Below are positions 1-8,391 of a DNA stretch of 25,571 nt, piece by piece (position 1 is the first letter of the stretch; every line of letters starts with the position of its first letter). Location: NCBI GenBank assembly GCA_029939545.1, contig JAOZSS010000004.1, forward strand, positions 1-25,571. Direction: 5' to 3'. The notes beneath the pieces are model-generated. The model was given only the letters and a program-made list of their open reading frames with translations. It ran no database searches and was not told the origin of the DNA. This stretch comes from Kiritimatiellia bacterium. GTDB lineage: Bacteria > Verrucomicrobiota > Kiritimatiellia > UBA8416 > JABMPJ01. Both the position numbers and the translations under genes were made by a program.

Positions 1-19
1 TGGTGAGCGCAATCTTCAT
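1..19 (-). CDS. 5' end of a truncated minus-strand gene
   Basis: An ATG on the minus strand at 19 opens a frame reading MKIALT that runs off the window edge, so the product cannot be named. There is no strong Shine-Dalgarno directly upstream. The call rests on the ATG, the candidate promoter at 115-144 and the otherwise gene-free 195-base stretch that precedes it. It may be a chance start. Confidence 0.35.
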
Positions 20-46
20 GGTTTAAAGGGGTAATCTGAAAACTCG

Positions 47-59
47 CGTGACCGTCACG
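47..59. promoter_or_regulatory. Short perfect palindrome, possible operator
   Basis: CGTGAC-C-GTCACG is a perfect 6-bp inverted repeat around one base. It lies between the candidate promoter at 115-144 and the ATG at 19, so it would be transcribed in the leader of the truncated gene. It could be an operator half-site pair or chance. Confidence 0.2.
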
Positions 60-90
60 AATACCGGATGCTCACAGAAGCACGCAAAGC

Positions 91-107
91 ACCTGCGGAT
101 GGCAGGT
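91..107 (-). promoter_or_regulatory. Leader hairpin of the truncated gene
   Basis: ACCTGC and GCAGGT pair perfectly around a five-base loop, just downstream of the candidate -10 at 115-120 on the minus strand. It would sit at or near the 5' end of the transcript. No known riboswitch class is recognised. Confidence 0.2.
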
Positions 108-114
108 AACTAAG

Positions 115-144
115 AGTAAATCACAGGATCACGGTGCCCGTCAA
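115..144 (-). promoter_or_regulatory. Candidate sigma70-type promoter
   Basis: Read on the minus strand, TTGACG (144-139) is followed by 18 bases and TTTACT (120-115). The -35 matches consensus at five of six bases and the -10 at four of six. It points at the truncated gene starting at 19 and leaves a leader of about 90 nt. It lies downstream of the exonuclease gene stop at 196. Confidence 0.35.
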
Positions 145-195
145 TAGTTATCCCCGCCCAGAATCATTGTTTTATGGGGCAGCAGGTTTCGGGTT

Positions 196-1071
196 CTAGC
201 CGAACAGATCAGGCTCACGCAGACCTCTCGCGAACTGGTCGAATCCCAGCCGCTCATAGAGACCGAGCAGGGAAGAAATGTCCGGGCTTCTAATAGTCAA
301 CGACTCCAAGTCTTCGACACAAGGGATGTCGAGGTTAAGTCGAACCATCTTCACATTACGTTCTACCCGCTCCCAGTGCTCCGCCAGGGAGCGTCCAACT
401 TTCCTGCCCGCGAGATCATCGAGATGCTCACGGATCCCATCAAGCGAACCATAGGTCTGCAGCAGCGACGTAGCGGTCTTCTTGCCTACACCGGGCACGC
501 CGGCGATGTTGTCGGCACTGTCACCCATCATCGCCAGCCAAGGCACAACCTGGTCCGGCCGCACACCGAGCTTCTCCCGCACCCCGTCCGGATCCAGCGC
601 CGGGCCTTTGCCGGACATCGGCACCACCTTGATGACCTCGTCAACGGCCTGCAGCAGATCCTTGTCGCTTGTCGCAATCAGTACCGTATCCACCTGTTCC
701 CGAGAGCGCACGGCTATGGCGGCCAGCACGTCGTCGGCCTCTTCCCCCTCCACGCAGAGGCGGGTGATGCCCACTCCCGTCAGGTACGCGTCTATCAAGG
801 GGAGCTGAGCGGACAACTCATCCGGCATGCTTTTGCGATTGGCCTTGTACTCAGAGACGAGCTCCATGCGCTCGTCGGGCAGTCCCCCATCGAACACAAC
901 GGCCCAGTGCGATGCCTCCCAGTGGTCACGGAGATGTTCGAGCATGCGAATGCAGCCGAATACCGCGTTGGTGGGTTCTCCCGCGCGATTCGACATCTGG
1001 GGGATGGCGTAGTAAGCGCGGTACACCATACCGTAGCCATCCACCAATAGTAGTCTGCGGGATCCAGACAT
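196..1071 (-). CDS. Stand-alone 5'-3' exonuclease domain protein (Pol I N-terminal / FEN-like)
   Basis: This 291-residue protein has the complete layout of the 5' nuclease domain of DNA polymerase I. An N-terminal VDG holds Asp11, FDGG holds Asp61, and YKANRK follows at 75-80. EGEEADD lies at 108-114, TSDKD at 134-138 and GDSADN at 184-188. A helix-hairpin-helix GVPGVGKKTA at 191-200 completes the set. These acidic clusters bind the two catalytic metals that cleave 5' flaps or RNA primers. The length is that of the domain alone: no 3'-5' exonuclease or polymerase follows before the stop. It could be a separate flap nuclease like ExoIX, or one half of a split Pol I; the sequence does not decide. 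It starts 98 bases after the secretin stop, with AAGGA about 12 bases before the ATG. Its link to the pilus cluster is probably positional only. Confidence 0.9.
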   Translation of the reverse strand: MSGSRRLLLVDGYGMVYRAYYAIPQMSNRAGEPTNAVFGCIRMLEHLRDHWEASHWAVVFDGGLPDERMELVSEYKANRKSMPDELSAQLPLIDAYLTGVGITRLCVEGEEADDVLAAIAVRSREQVDTVLIATSDKDLLQAVDEVIKVVPMSGKGPALDPDGVREKLGVRPDQVVPWLAMMGDSADNIAGVPGVGKKTATSLLQTYGSLDGIREHLDDLAGRKVGRSLAEHWERVERNVKMVRLNLDIPCVEDLESLTIRSPDISSLLGLYERLGFDQFARGLREPDLFG

Positions 1072-1086
1072 ATGAACACATAGTCC

Positions 1087-1145
1087 TTGGAGGCGGCCCG
1101 TCCTCAGGCCGTAGCAAGCGGGGTGCGGCCACCCCCCGCCTCCAA
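1087..1145. repeat. Palindromic intergenic element with nested hairpins
   Basis: TTGGAGGCGG (1087-1096) and CCGCCTCCAA (1136-1145) form a perfect 10-bp outer stem. Inside, GGGGTG (1120-1125) and CACCCC (1130-1135) form a second perfect stem, and GGCC pairs weakly with GGCC (1107-1110). The element sits between the secretin stop and the exonuclease start. There is no T-tract, so it does not look like an intrinsic terminator. A dispersed REP-like palindrome is the more likely reading. Confidence 0.55.
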
Positions 1146-1168
1146 CAACCCGTTTATAGCTCTCAGTG

Positions 1169-4100
1169 CTACTCGGTTACCGCATCGACCATACCCTCGG
1201 GAAGCGGGACATCTTCCTGCTTGCTGATCGGAAGTCCGTTCGGATCAACCAATCGAGCCGTCACGAAGATCAGCAGGTTACGCTTCTCGCTATGCTCGTA
1301 CGAGCTGCGGAAGAGGCGGCCGAGCAGCGGGATGTCGCCCAGGAACGGAACGCGATCGCTCACATCCGTGCGCAGCTCCGTGATCATACCGCCCATAACC
1401 ACCGTTGCCCCGTTGTAGATCGAGATACTGGTATTGACCGAGCGTGTGTGAAAAAACGGCTGCTCTATCGGGAGATGAGAGAGTGTGCCATCAGCAGAGA
1501 CCACGTCATAGCCGTAGTCCTTCCAAGTCGGTTCTGACACAACTTCAGGCGTCATGTTCAAGTTAATCATCTGACCTTCCGTGCTTACCTCAGGAAGAAC
1601 GGAGAGGATCACACCCACTTCGCGAGTCTCAAAAGTGCTCGGCTCAACAACGGGAGAACTGGAAGTAGCACTCCCTGAACTTCCGGCGGCCGATGTACCA
1701 CTCTTCACTTCAAATTCAGTAGGGTAAATATACTCGGTCACCACCTTGATCGTGGCTTCGTTACCGGACTTTGTCGTTACCTTCGGTGCTGACAGCAAGT
1801 CGGCGTGGCCGCGCTGCTGCAGCATGTGCAGAACCATGGAGAGTTCCGGGTTCGTCAGCACGCTCCCAATCCTCAGGACACTGTCCGCCACCGTCACAGC
1901 GCTGTCTAGCGTGTTCGGGATGTAGCGGTTGCCGCCCGTTAGTGATCCGTTCGCGCCACTACCCGAAAGTTCGATACGTTGACGTGCCGACGCAGGCACG
2001 TTCTCCTGTCCCTCCCTCTGGGCGACCTGCCACGTATTGTCGAGGAGCCACTCGAATCCGAGCGAGTCCAGGTCGGTCTGCGTGACTTCAACGAAACGGG
2101 CCTCGATCTCAATCTGGCTCGGGACCACGTTCAGCACCTCGAGCACCTTCTCGAAAACGGCCAGGTTCTTCTCGGTGTTGGCCACCACGATCTTGCCGAT
2201 CGTACGCACGTACTTAATGGAAGACTTGTCAGGCCACTGTACGCCCATGTCGCCAAAAAAGGCCTTCCAGTCCGCCCCACCGCCCTGCACGCCCGAACTC
2301 TCAAGCGCGATAAAGTCGCCGCCACCGCGGTCGTCGTTCCCACCCAACTCCGAGTCTACCAGGCTGATCTTCTCTTCAACCGCTGGTAGAACATCATACA
2401 TGCGTACGACGATATCACCCACGGCCGCGTTAAACGGCACGATCATGACCACGCTGCCTTCGATGCGGTACTTGAGGTTGGCTACCTGGGTCACAATCTT
2501 CAGCGCTTCCAGGAGCGAAATGTAGCGCGCGGTGAAAGTGATCAGCGGCACTTGCCCCCCGTCGGCTGCATCGCCTTCATCCAGCATGCTGGCAAACGGA
2601 TCATCCGGCTGCGCGGCAGCCGCAGTCGACTTGTTGCCCTGGCCAAGGCTCAGGATGATGTTCACACCCTTCTCTTCGTCAGGGATATCAGCCGGGTCAA
2701 AGTCTACGCTGGCCATCTGCAGGAAATCGACCACATCGTGGATGTTGGCCTGGCGGAAATCGATCTCGGGAATCTTGATCTCTTCCATCTTCAGACGGAT
2801 GCGATCCCGAATGCCCTGCGTCCTCGGGTCGATAGGCGTGACATCCTCCGCCTCCTTGGCGACGGCCTCGGCCAGTCCGTAATCGCGCGGGTTCCATGCC
2901 TGGCGCACCTGTGTCATCATCTCGCGACGCGTGCTCTCCAACTCCATTGAAGCGCGGTCATAGCGTTTCTGGGCCACCTTCTGGATCATCCGAATGGCCT
3001 CGGTGTTCTGGGGATCGAGGGTGCGTTGCAGAACGGCCTCGAACTTCCCCTGGGCGCGGTCGTACTCGCCGTTAACCAAGTGCTGGCGACCGGTTCTGAG
3101 CAGATCGGCGATTTCGGCCTGCTTGCTGATGAACTCAGGCTGTTTGGCACGCTTACGCTCCGCTTTTGGAGCCTCTTCGACTACCTCAACGGGTGCCTTG
3201 TCCAGATCCTCAAGGAACGAAGCGGCACGTGGATGCTTGTACGCCAGGGCGCGCTGCCCCAGATCGCGCGAGGCTTCGATCTCGCCCTTACGCTGTAGCG
3301 CCTGCGCCCACCGGAGGTAGTTGTTGGCTTGGCCGACACGAATGCGGTCGCGTGTCTTCTTGGTGCCGGGGCGATCGGTAATGTAGCGCTGTGCTTCTTC
3401 AAAGAGACGCTCGGCCTCCTTGTAGTCACACGCCTTGGCCGCAGCTTCGGCTTCGGTGAGCACCTCGCGACCATGGGCCTCCAAGGCCTGGCGTCGGAGC
3501 TCTTCCTGCTTGCTCATGACCTCAAGCGCCTGGTTCAGGGCGAGTTCGGCCTTCTCTTCCTCCGTCATCTCGACCACGGCGGGCGCAATGGGCAGTTCCT
3601 CGACAGCCACTTCTTCAACGGCAGCCATCGGCTCTTCTTCCACAGAAAAGGGCTCTTCCACGTCGTCGACCAGCAGCGCTTCCATCGACATACCGACAGC
3701 GGCCTCCTCGACGACGACTTCTTCGACAACCATCTCTTCACCTGGCGCTTCGGCGAGGTCGACAAGCTCTTCGACAACCATCTCTTCAATCGGCTCCTCG
3801 ACGACATCAACGAGCTCCTCGACAGGCTCGGCCTCAGCAATCGGCTCCACATCGAATGCGGGCGGCTCGGGAATCCCCTCGGCCAGTGCATCCTGGATGG
3901 CACCTTCGACGAGAAGATCCAGATCGCTCCCGGAGTCGAGATCAACATCCGCTTCCGGCATGGCTTCTTCAAGGGCCTCGACAGGCATCTCTGCCGCCAC
4001 CTCTTCAACGACCTCTTCTCCGACATCCTCGACGACCAACTCTTCAACGGGCACATCTGAACGTGCGTCCATCTCGTCGGCCATGCCCTTCTCTGGCTCA

Positions 4101-4507
4101 ACCGCGATGATCTCGGCAACAGGTGCTTCAATCGCCATATCCTCGGGGGACAGATCTTCGAGGATTTCCTCAACCGGCTCCTCGACGGCCATCTCCACGT
4201 CTTCGGCGGCGACCTCGGGCACATCTTCCTCGAGCAGGGCATCAACGTCTTCGATGACGTCATCCTCCAGGTCATCCCCCAAATCGTCCAAGAGGTCGTC
4301 CATATCCGAGTCATCTCCCATGTCCTCTAGCAGGAGATCGTCAACGTCCGCATCGAGCGAGCCGTTCACGGCATCCTCGAGAAGCATCTCTTCGGAAACT
4401 ATCGCTCCGTCTTCATCCAAATCCTGGGCAAGCACCAAGCCAACCACACAAGACACGGCCAACCCGGAAACGGCCATGAGTACATACCACTTACGTCTTT
4501 GACTCAT
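1169..4507 (-). CDS. Secretin, Amuc_1098-like pilus outer-membrane protein
   Basis: This 1112-residue protein forms the outer-membrane pore of the pilus-like machine. Residues 1-28 are a signal peptide or membrane segment ending VLAQ. Residues 29-314 are an extremely acidic Glu/Asp/Val/Ala/Pro tract with only one Lys and one Arg. Residues 315-575 are helical and TPR/coiled-coil-like. An N0/STN-like module begins near 578 (EIDFRQANIHDVVDFL), and an N-domain follows (IGKIVVANTEKNL). The secretin core occupies about 890-1090 and ends with VPFLGDIPLLGRLF, the classic secretin motif, near residues 1052-1066. AAGGAG lies about 10 bases before the ATG, and the upstream gene stops 7 bases away, so the two are co-transcribed. 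The order secretin-1099-1100-1101-1102 matches Akkermansia. The acidic insert is the odd part. It is the last gene of the cluster. Confidence 0.92.
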   Translation of the reverse strand: MSQRRKWYVLMAVSGLAVSCVVGLVLAQDLDEDGAIVSEEMLLEDAVNGSLDADVDDLLLEDMGDDSDMDDLLDDLGDDLEDDVIEDVDALLEEDVPEVAAEDVEMAVEEPVEEILEDLSPEDMAIEAPVAEIIAVEPEKGMADEMDARSDVPVEELVVEDVGEEVVEEVAAEMPVEALEEAMPEADVDLDSGSDLDLLVEGAIQDALAEGIPEPPAFDVEPIAEAEPVEELVDVVEEPIEEMVVEELVDLAEAPGEEMVVEEVVVEEAAVGMSMEALLVDDVEEPFSVEEEPMAAVEEVAVEELPIAPAVVEMTEEEKAELALNQALEVMSKQEELRRQALEAHGREVLTEAEAAAKACDYKEAERLFEEAQRYITDRPGTKKTRDRIRVGQANNYLRWAQALQRKGEIEASRDLGQRALAYKHPRAASFLEDLDKAPVEVVEEAPKAERKRAKQPEFISKQAEIADLLRTGRQHLVNGEYDRAQGKFEAVLQRTLDPQNTEAIRMIQKVAQKRYDRASMELESTRREMMTQVRQAWNPRDYGLAEAVAKEAEDVTPIDPRTQGIRDRIRLKMEEIKIPEIDFRQANIHDVVDFLQMASVDFDPADIPDEEKGVNIILSLGQGNKSTAAAAQPDDPFASMLDEGDAADGGQVPLITFTARYISLLEALKIVTQVANLKYRIEGSVVMIVPFNAAVGDIVVRMYDVLPAVEEKISLVDSELGGNDDRGGGDFIALESSGVQGGGADWKAFFGDMGVQWPDKSSIKYVRTIGKIVVANTEKNLAVFEKVLEVLNVVPSQIEIEARFVEVTQTDLDSLGFEWLLDNTWQVAQREGQENVPASARQRIELSGSGANGSLTGGNRYIPNTLDSAVTVADSVLRIGSVLTNPELSMVLHMLQQRGHADLLSAPKVTTKSGNEATIKVVTEYIYPTEFEVKSGTSAAGSSGSATSSSPVVEPSTFETREVGVILSVLPEVSTEGQMINLNMTPEVVSEPTWKDYGYDVVSADGTLSHLPIEQPFFHTRSVNTSISIYNGATVVMGGMITELRTDVSDRVPFLGDIPLLGRLFRSSYEHSEKRNLLIFVTARLVDPNGLPISKQEDVPLPEGMVDAVTE

Positions 4508-4514
4508 CAGGAAT

Positions 4515-5618
4515 TCACTCCTTGCTCACAAGAGGGGAAGACGACACTTCGGGCTCTGTCCCGGCGTCGCTGCTTTCCGTACATTTTCTTACTTGAAGAT
4601 CGAGTCCATCAAGCACGCGCTTAATTACTACATGTCCTACGTCACTGTCAATATCTATCAGCCTGTAGCGCTTGCCCTGTAAATCAAATTCGTCGTTGAG
4701 CCTGAGCTTGTAGATGCTGTTGTCAGCCTTGAAGAGCAGCGTGCACGTGTACTCGTTGTACTGGACGCCTTTGCCTTTTGTCAGTCCTATAAGCTTGTCG
4801 CCCCGCTTCAGCGTGAGGACGGAGATGTCGATATTCATGACACGACCAAAGCGCTCAGCCCGCCTGAACGTGGGCTCGAACTTGTGCAGTGTAAACCCTT
4901 CGACCTCTTCACCAATCTTCTTGAAGTAGGTCTTCGAGTCGCCGCGCGTGTTGATGGCGAACTGCCGATTATCCCTGCCGGGGAGCTTGATCACACTCTT
5001 GAACCGGAGATGGAACGGATCGGCCACCAGGCTCTGAACACACAGTTTCACCACAATACTGGGACTGTCGTTGGGGTCTGCCGGGTTCGTGGGCGGGGAG
5101 GAAAGAAACTCCTCGAGGTTGGTGAACCCGTCCCCGTCCCCATCCTTCTCGGCATCCGACGGATCGCGCGGGTTCAGCCCATACTTCAGTTCCCACACAT
5201 CCTTCAGCCCGTCACGGTCCAGGTCGCGTTCGGGGTCGTCCTTGGGATCTACCGGCTGCTTAGCCTGACAGAAGGGACAGGCTTCCGCTTCATATGGGAT
5301 GGGACGGCGGCAATCCACGCACTGCACGCGGGCACTGGGCACCCACATTTTCGGTCCATCCTTGGCGATAGCAAATTGGGTCGGTTGACGCACCGAGTTC
5401 AATGCCGCCTCGAACGGAGCGACATCGACCGGCTGGGCCTCTGGATGAGTGGGCCGGATGCCGTCGATCTCGGCAATGAAGGTCTCCTGCGCCGTCTGGA
5501 CTGTTCCTACGTGCCAAGCCAAGTAGGCCAGCGATGTGATCAGCCCGATCAGCACGGCACCGGCAATCACCCGGTCGTAGATGCCCTTCAGACGCGAAAC
5601 GATATTTTCCAGCGCCAT
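4515..5618 (-). CDS. Amuc_1099-like pilus system protein with zinc ribbon and calcium-binding repeats
   Basis: This 367-residue protein has one N-terminal membrane anchor (about 17-36) and a periplasmic body. Cys100, Cys103, Cys114 and Cys117 form a CxxC-x10-CxxC zinc ribbon. It is followed by thrombospondin type-3-like calcium motifs, DLDRDGLKDVWE at 132-143 and DGDGDGFTNLEE at 159-170, with the linker GLNPRDPSDAEKD. The C-terminal third is beta-rich (GDKLIGLTKGKG, LRLNDEFDLQGKRYRLIDID), as in PilP/GspC-type connectors that link the inner-membrane platform to the secretin. Its position between the Amuc_1100 homologue and the secretin supports that role. AGGAAG lies about 8 bases before the ATG, and the gap to the upstream stop is 2 bases, so coupling is likely. 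The family call rests on gene order and architecture; the PilP-like function is inferred. Confidence 0.8.
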   Translation of the reverse strand: MALENIVSRLKGIYDRVIAGAVLIGLITSLAYLAWHVGTVQTAQETFIAEIDGIRPTHPEAQPVDVAPFEAALNSVRQPTQFAIAKDGPKMWVPSARVQCVDCRRPIPYEAEACPFCQAKQPVDPKDDPERDLDRDGLKDVWELKYGLNPRDPSDAEKDGDGDGFTNLEEFLSSPPTNPADPNDSPSIVVKLCVQSLVADPFHLRFKSVIKLPGRDNRQFAINTRGDSKTYFKKIGEEVEGFTLHKFEPTFRRAERFGRVMNIDISVLTLKRGDKLIGLTKGKGVQYNEYTCTLLFKADNSIYKLRLNDEFDLQGKRYRLIDIDSDVGHVVIKRVLDGLDLQVRKCTESSDAGTEPEVSSSPLVSKE

Positions 5619-5620
5619 GG

Positions 5621-6616
5621 CTACGCTTCCTTTCCGCTAGTGAATCCGGCAAAACGATAGACGTCTATCTCCATCGTCACCCGCATGGGCTTCTCGAGCA
5701 TATCGCCGCTCATCAGCCGCTGGCTGCGCGGGGGGTACTCAGACGGGTCGGCCACCAGGTCTCCCGCCGCTTCCTCGTCGGCCTTGGCCGGCGGGTTCAC
5801 ATCATCACCGGTCTTCTCCAGCTTCAAAAGTGTCACCACGGCAAACATGTCATGAGCGGCCAACGCATTCAGGATGCCGAACAGTGCATCCTGGCGCGCC
5901 TCAAACGAGACGCCAAACCGCATCCGTGCGTGGAGATCGTTCTCACCCAGCACGCCGGCACTGGCCGATACACGCCATGCCCTGCCCCCGCCGGAAGATG
6001 CTGCGGCCGCGGGGCTGGTCCTGCGACGGCGCGATCCGCGTGCTCCCGTCGGGCTGGAGGCGGGCGCAGCAGAAGCGGCGGCGGACTCGAACACCTCGCG
6101 CTGTAGCTTCGACAGTTCGGTTGCGCCGTTTTCAAAGATGACACGGCAGATCTGGTCGGCAATCACGAGCTGCTGGGCCAGTCGCGGGACATCCATCGGA
6201 GCGGGAAGCGATCCGCTGGCCGAATAGCGCTCGAAACCAATCGCGAAGTCATCCTTCAACGATGTCTTGGTCTTAGCGGCCACCGCCTTTAGTTCATCGC
6301 GTGTCTGGCTGAACAGTCGCAAGAACTGGGCCGGCGTCTTCTGGATGGGCTCGATCTGACCTTCACGCAATGCACCCGCCAGATCCGCCATCCAGCGGAG
6401 CAGTTCCTCGCCATTCTCGTCTTCACGTTCGACATTCTCAGGCGAAGGGAACGGATTGCGCGCATAGTAGTTCCGCAATGTGCTCACCGAACGATTGAGG
6501 GTCTTCTCTTCCTTACTGAACTGGCTAATCCCCCTGATCAGAAGGAAACACGAGACCAGAAAGACAAGAGCCAGCACGACAACCAGAGCGATGACGATGA
6601 CATTCTTCTTTTTCAT
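5621..6616 (-). CDS. Amuc_1100-like (PilO-like) pilus protein
   Basis: This 331-residue protein begins MKKKN and has a single transmembrane helix at about 6-28. A charged coiled-coil segment follows (FSKEEKTLNRSVSTLRNYY). The C-terminal domain ends in MRVTMEIDVYRF, the beta-strand pattern of PilO-like ferredoxin-fold proteins and of Akkermansia Amuc_1100, whose place in the gene order it occupies. It would sit in the inner membrane facing the periplasm and pair with the PilN-like half of the upstream PilM fusion. Residues 179-212 are a low-complexity Ala/Ser/Gly/Arg linker that includes RRRR, which is unusual inside this fold. GAGGT lies 7 bases before the ATG. The gap to the pilM stop is 26 bases and to the next gene 2 bases. 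Amuc_1100 of Akkermansia is known for TLR2 signalling; nothing here shows this homologue shares that. Confidence 0.8.
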   Translation of the reverse strand: MKKKNVIVIALVVVLALVFLVSCFLLIRGISQFSKEEKTLNRSVSTLRNYYARNPFPSPENVEREDENGEELLRWMADLAGALREGQIEPIQKTPAQFLRLFSQTRDELKAVAAKTKTSLKDDFAIGFERYSASGSLPAPMDVPRLAQQLVIADQICRVIFENGATELSKLQREVFESAAASAAPASSPTGARGSRRRRTSPAAAASSGGGRAWRVSASAGVLGENDLHARMRFGVSFEARQDALFGILNALAAHDMFAVVTLLKLEKTGDDVNPPAKADEEAAGDLVADPSEYPPRSQRLMSGDMLEKPMRVTMEIDVYRFAGFTSGKEA

Positions 6617-6642
6617 AAACTTACCTCAGTGGCGGAGTCCAC

Positions 6643-8340
6643 CTACCTCCTGGGCGGCCTGCCGCCGGGGGGTGCGCTCTTCTGCACCGGATCGAGGACT
6701 ATCGGATCGCAGAGCGGCGCCTGGATCGTGAACTCGCGTGCGAAATCATCCGATCCAACCACCGGTTCGTATGTGATTTTGGCCTCGTCCGTAAAGCAGT
6801 CCAGTTGGCCCAACCGGGCGGCAAACTGTTCCGTTGCCGTGGCATCGGACAGGTCCTTGAGCTGATCAAGGAATCCGCGCGCCGAGATGCTGACAGCCGT
6901 GATCTTTCCGTCTTCGATCACGGGGTCCCATCCCGTCAGCCACATCCCCTCCAACATGGTGCCACGCACCGCCACAAGCATATCCAGCCAGGCCGTCCGC
7001 AACCGGACCACCGACGCCAGCGTGTCGGCCTTTGCGTACACGCCATCGGTTGCCTTGCGCACCTTCTGAAGTTTGTCGGCCTGCGCGTTGAGCCCCCCGA
7101 CTCGCTCTTCCACTTTCGTGATACGTTCGCCCAGCATCTTACGCATGCGCAAGAAGTAGATCCACCAGCAAAGCATGATCAGCACGACGCCCAGCGCCGC
7201 CATGGCGAAGAAAGGCTGTCGACGGCGCAGGGTTCTGCGGGCCACGATATCCGGCGGCAGAAGGCTGATCTCGACCGGACAGGTGAGCGAGCGGCGCAGG
7301 GCCAAGCCGGCGACTTCGCCCAGCAGCTGTATATCACCGGTGATGCGGGCCTGGTCGATGCTCGGGCTGACAGGGATATTGGCAAACGGGTTCAAGGCCT
7401 CAACCGGCACCTTGAGCTTCTCGCGGAAGAAGGTGTCCATGTGGGGCAGCACCGAACTGCCACCGGCCAGGAACACGCGCGACGGCGGATTGCCGCCCTG
7501 CTGACTGCGATAGAAATTGATCGAGCGGCTGACCTCGGCATGCAGACGAGTCACCACGCCGCGCACGATGCGCGACACACGGTCAGCCACCTTGTTCTCG
7601 GGCCCGGCATACACGCCGCCCAACGCCACAAAGCCGTGTTGATGCTTGAGTGCCTCGGCTTCCTCGTAGCTAACATCAAACTCCTTCATCAGCTCCTGCG
7701 TAGCCGCATTGCCTGCCACCGGAATGCTGCGACTGAAAATGCGGTTTTCTTCGACAAAAATAAGGTTGGACGAGCGCGCACCGATATCGAGCACCATCGT
7801 GCAGCCCTCAAGCCCGGGGTAATTGTAGCGCACGGCATTGTAGAGAGCCATCGGCGCCACGTCCACGATCTCGGGCTCCAATCCAGCCGCCTGCACACAG
7901 TCCGTCAACCGCTTGATGCTATCGATCTTGGCCGCCACGAGCATGACGTTGAGTTCCTCGGTTCCGACATCACTGACAAGCTGGTAATCCCATACCACCT
8001 CCTCGATCGGGAACGGCACGTTCTGCTCGGCCTCGTAGTGGACCATCTGCATGATCTTGTCGCGGCCGACCGGCGGCAACTTGACATAGCGAGGGAACAC
8101 GGCCTGCCCGGAGATGCTCATCACGAGCGGGGCCGACTTCATGCGGTGCTCACGCATCATCTCGCGAATGGTGGATACAATGTAGGCCGAGGTATCGGCT
8201 TCCCAGTCGGACCCGATATCCAGCTTACCGACGGCGTAATCCATCAACTGCGGGACGCCGGACTTGGTGGCCCGAAACTCAGCCAGCACCAGCTTGCTGG
8301 CGCCGATATCAAGAGCAAGAAGTCGATCCGATTTGAACAT
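6643..8340 (-). CDS. pilM: PilM-PilN fusion, Amuc_1101-like
   Basis: The first 360 residues are an actin/FtsA-like PilM ATPase. ALDIGASKLVLAEF near residue 8 is the phosphate-1 loop, VLDIGARSSNLIFV near 180 the phosphate-2 loop, and FLAGGSSVLPHM near 290 the adenosine motif. EQNVPFPIEEVVWDYQ is the usual PilM signature. A transmembrane helix follows at about 375-398, then a coiled coil (GERITKVEERVGGLNAQADKL) and a PilN-like periplasmic domain. In most type IV pilus systems PilM and PilN are separate proteins. Here one chain spans the inner membrane, as in Amuc_1101. I start at the ATG at 8340 (MFKSDRLLALDIG), with GGGAT 8 bases upstream. A GTG at 8385 in the same frame would add 15 non-conserved residues. 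A 7-bp tandem repeat lies between this gene and the upstream stop. Confidence 0.9.
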   Translation of the reverse strand: MFKSDRLLALDIGASKLVLAEFRATKSGVPQLMDYAVGKLDIGSDWEADTSAYIVSTIREMMREHRMKSAPLVMSISGQAVFPRYVKLPPVGRDKIMQMVHYEAEQNVPFPIEEVVWDYQLVSDVGTEELNVMLVAAKIDSIKRLTDCVQAAGLEPEIVDVAPMALYNAVRYNYPGLEGCTMVLDIGARSSNLIFVEENRIFSRSIPVAGNAATQELMKEFDVSYEEAEALKHQHGFVALGGVYAGPENKVADRVSRIVRGVVTRLHAEVSRSINFYRSQQGGNPPSRVFLAGGSSVLPHMDTFFREKLKVPVEALNPFANIPVSPSIDQARITGDIQLLGEVAGLALRRSLTCPVEISLLPPDIVARRTLRRRQPFFAMAALGVVLIMLCWWIYFLRMRKMLGERITKVEERVGGLNAQADKLQKVRKATDGVYAKADTLASVVRLRTAWLDMLVAVRGTMLEGMWLTGWDPVIEDGKITAVSISARGFLDQLKDLSDATATEQFAARLGQLDCFTDEAKITYEPVVGSDDFAREFTIQAPLCDPIVLDPVQKSAPPGGRPPRR

Positions 8341-8391
8341 ATGCGTTATCCCGCGTCGGCAAACACCTTCCAGCAACCCTGCCACCCGGCC

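Noticed and set aside
3435..4502. Long plus-strand Ser/Thr-rich open frame opposite the secretin N-terminus
   Set aside because: It is the antisense shadow of the Glu/Asp/Val-rich tract, whose codons read as Ser/Thr/Ala on the other strand. It has no ribosome binding site or recognisable domain.
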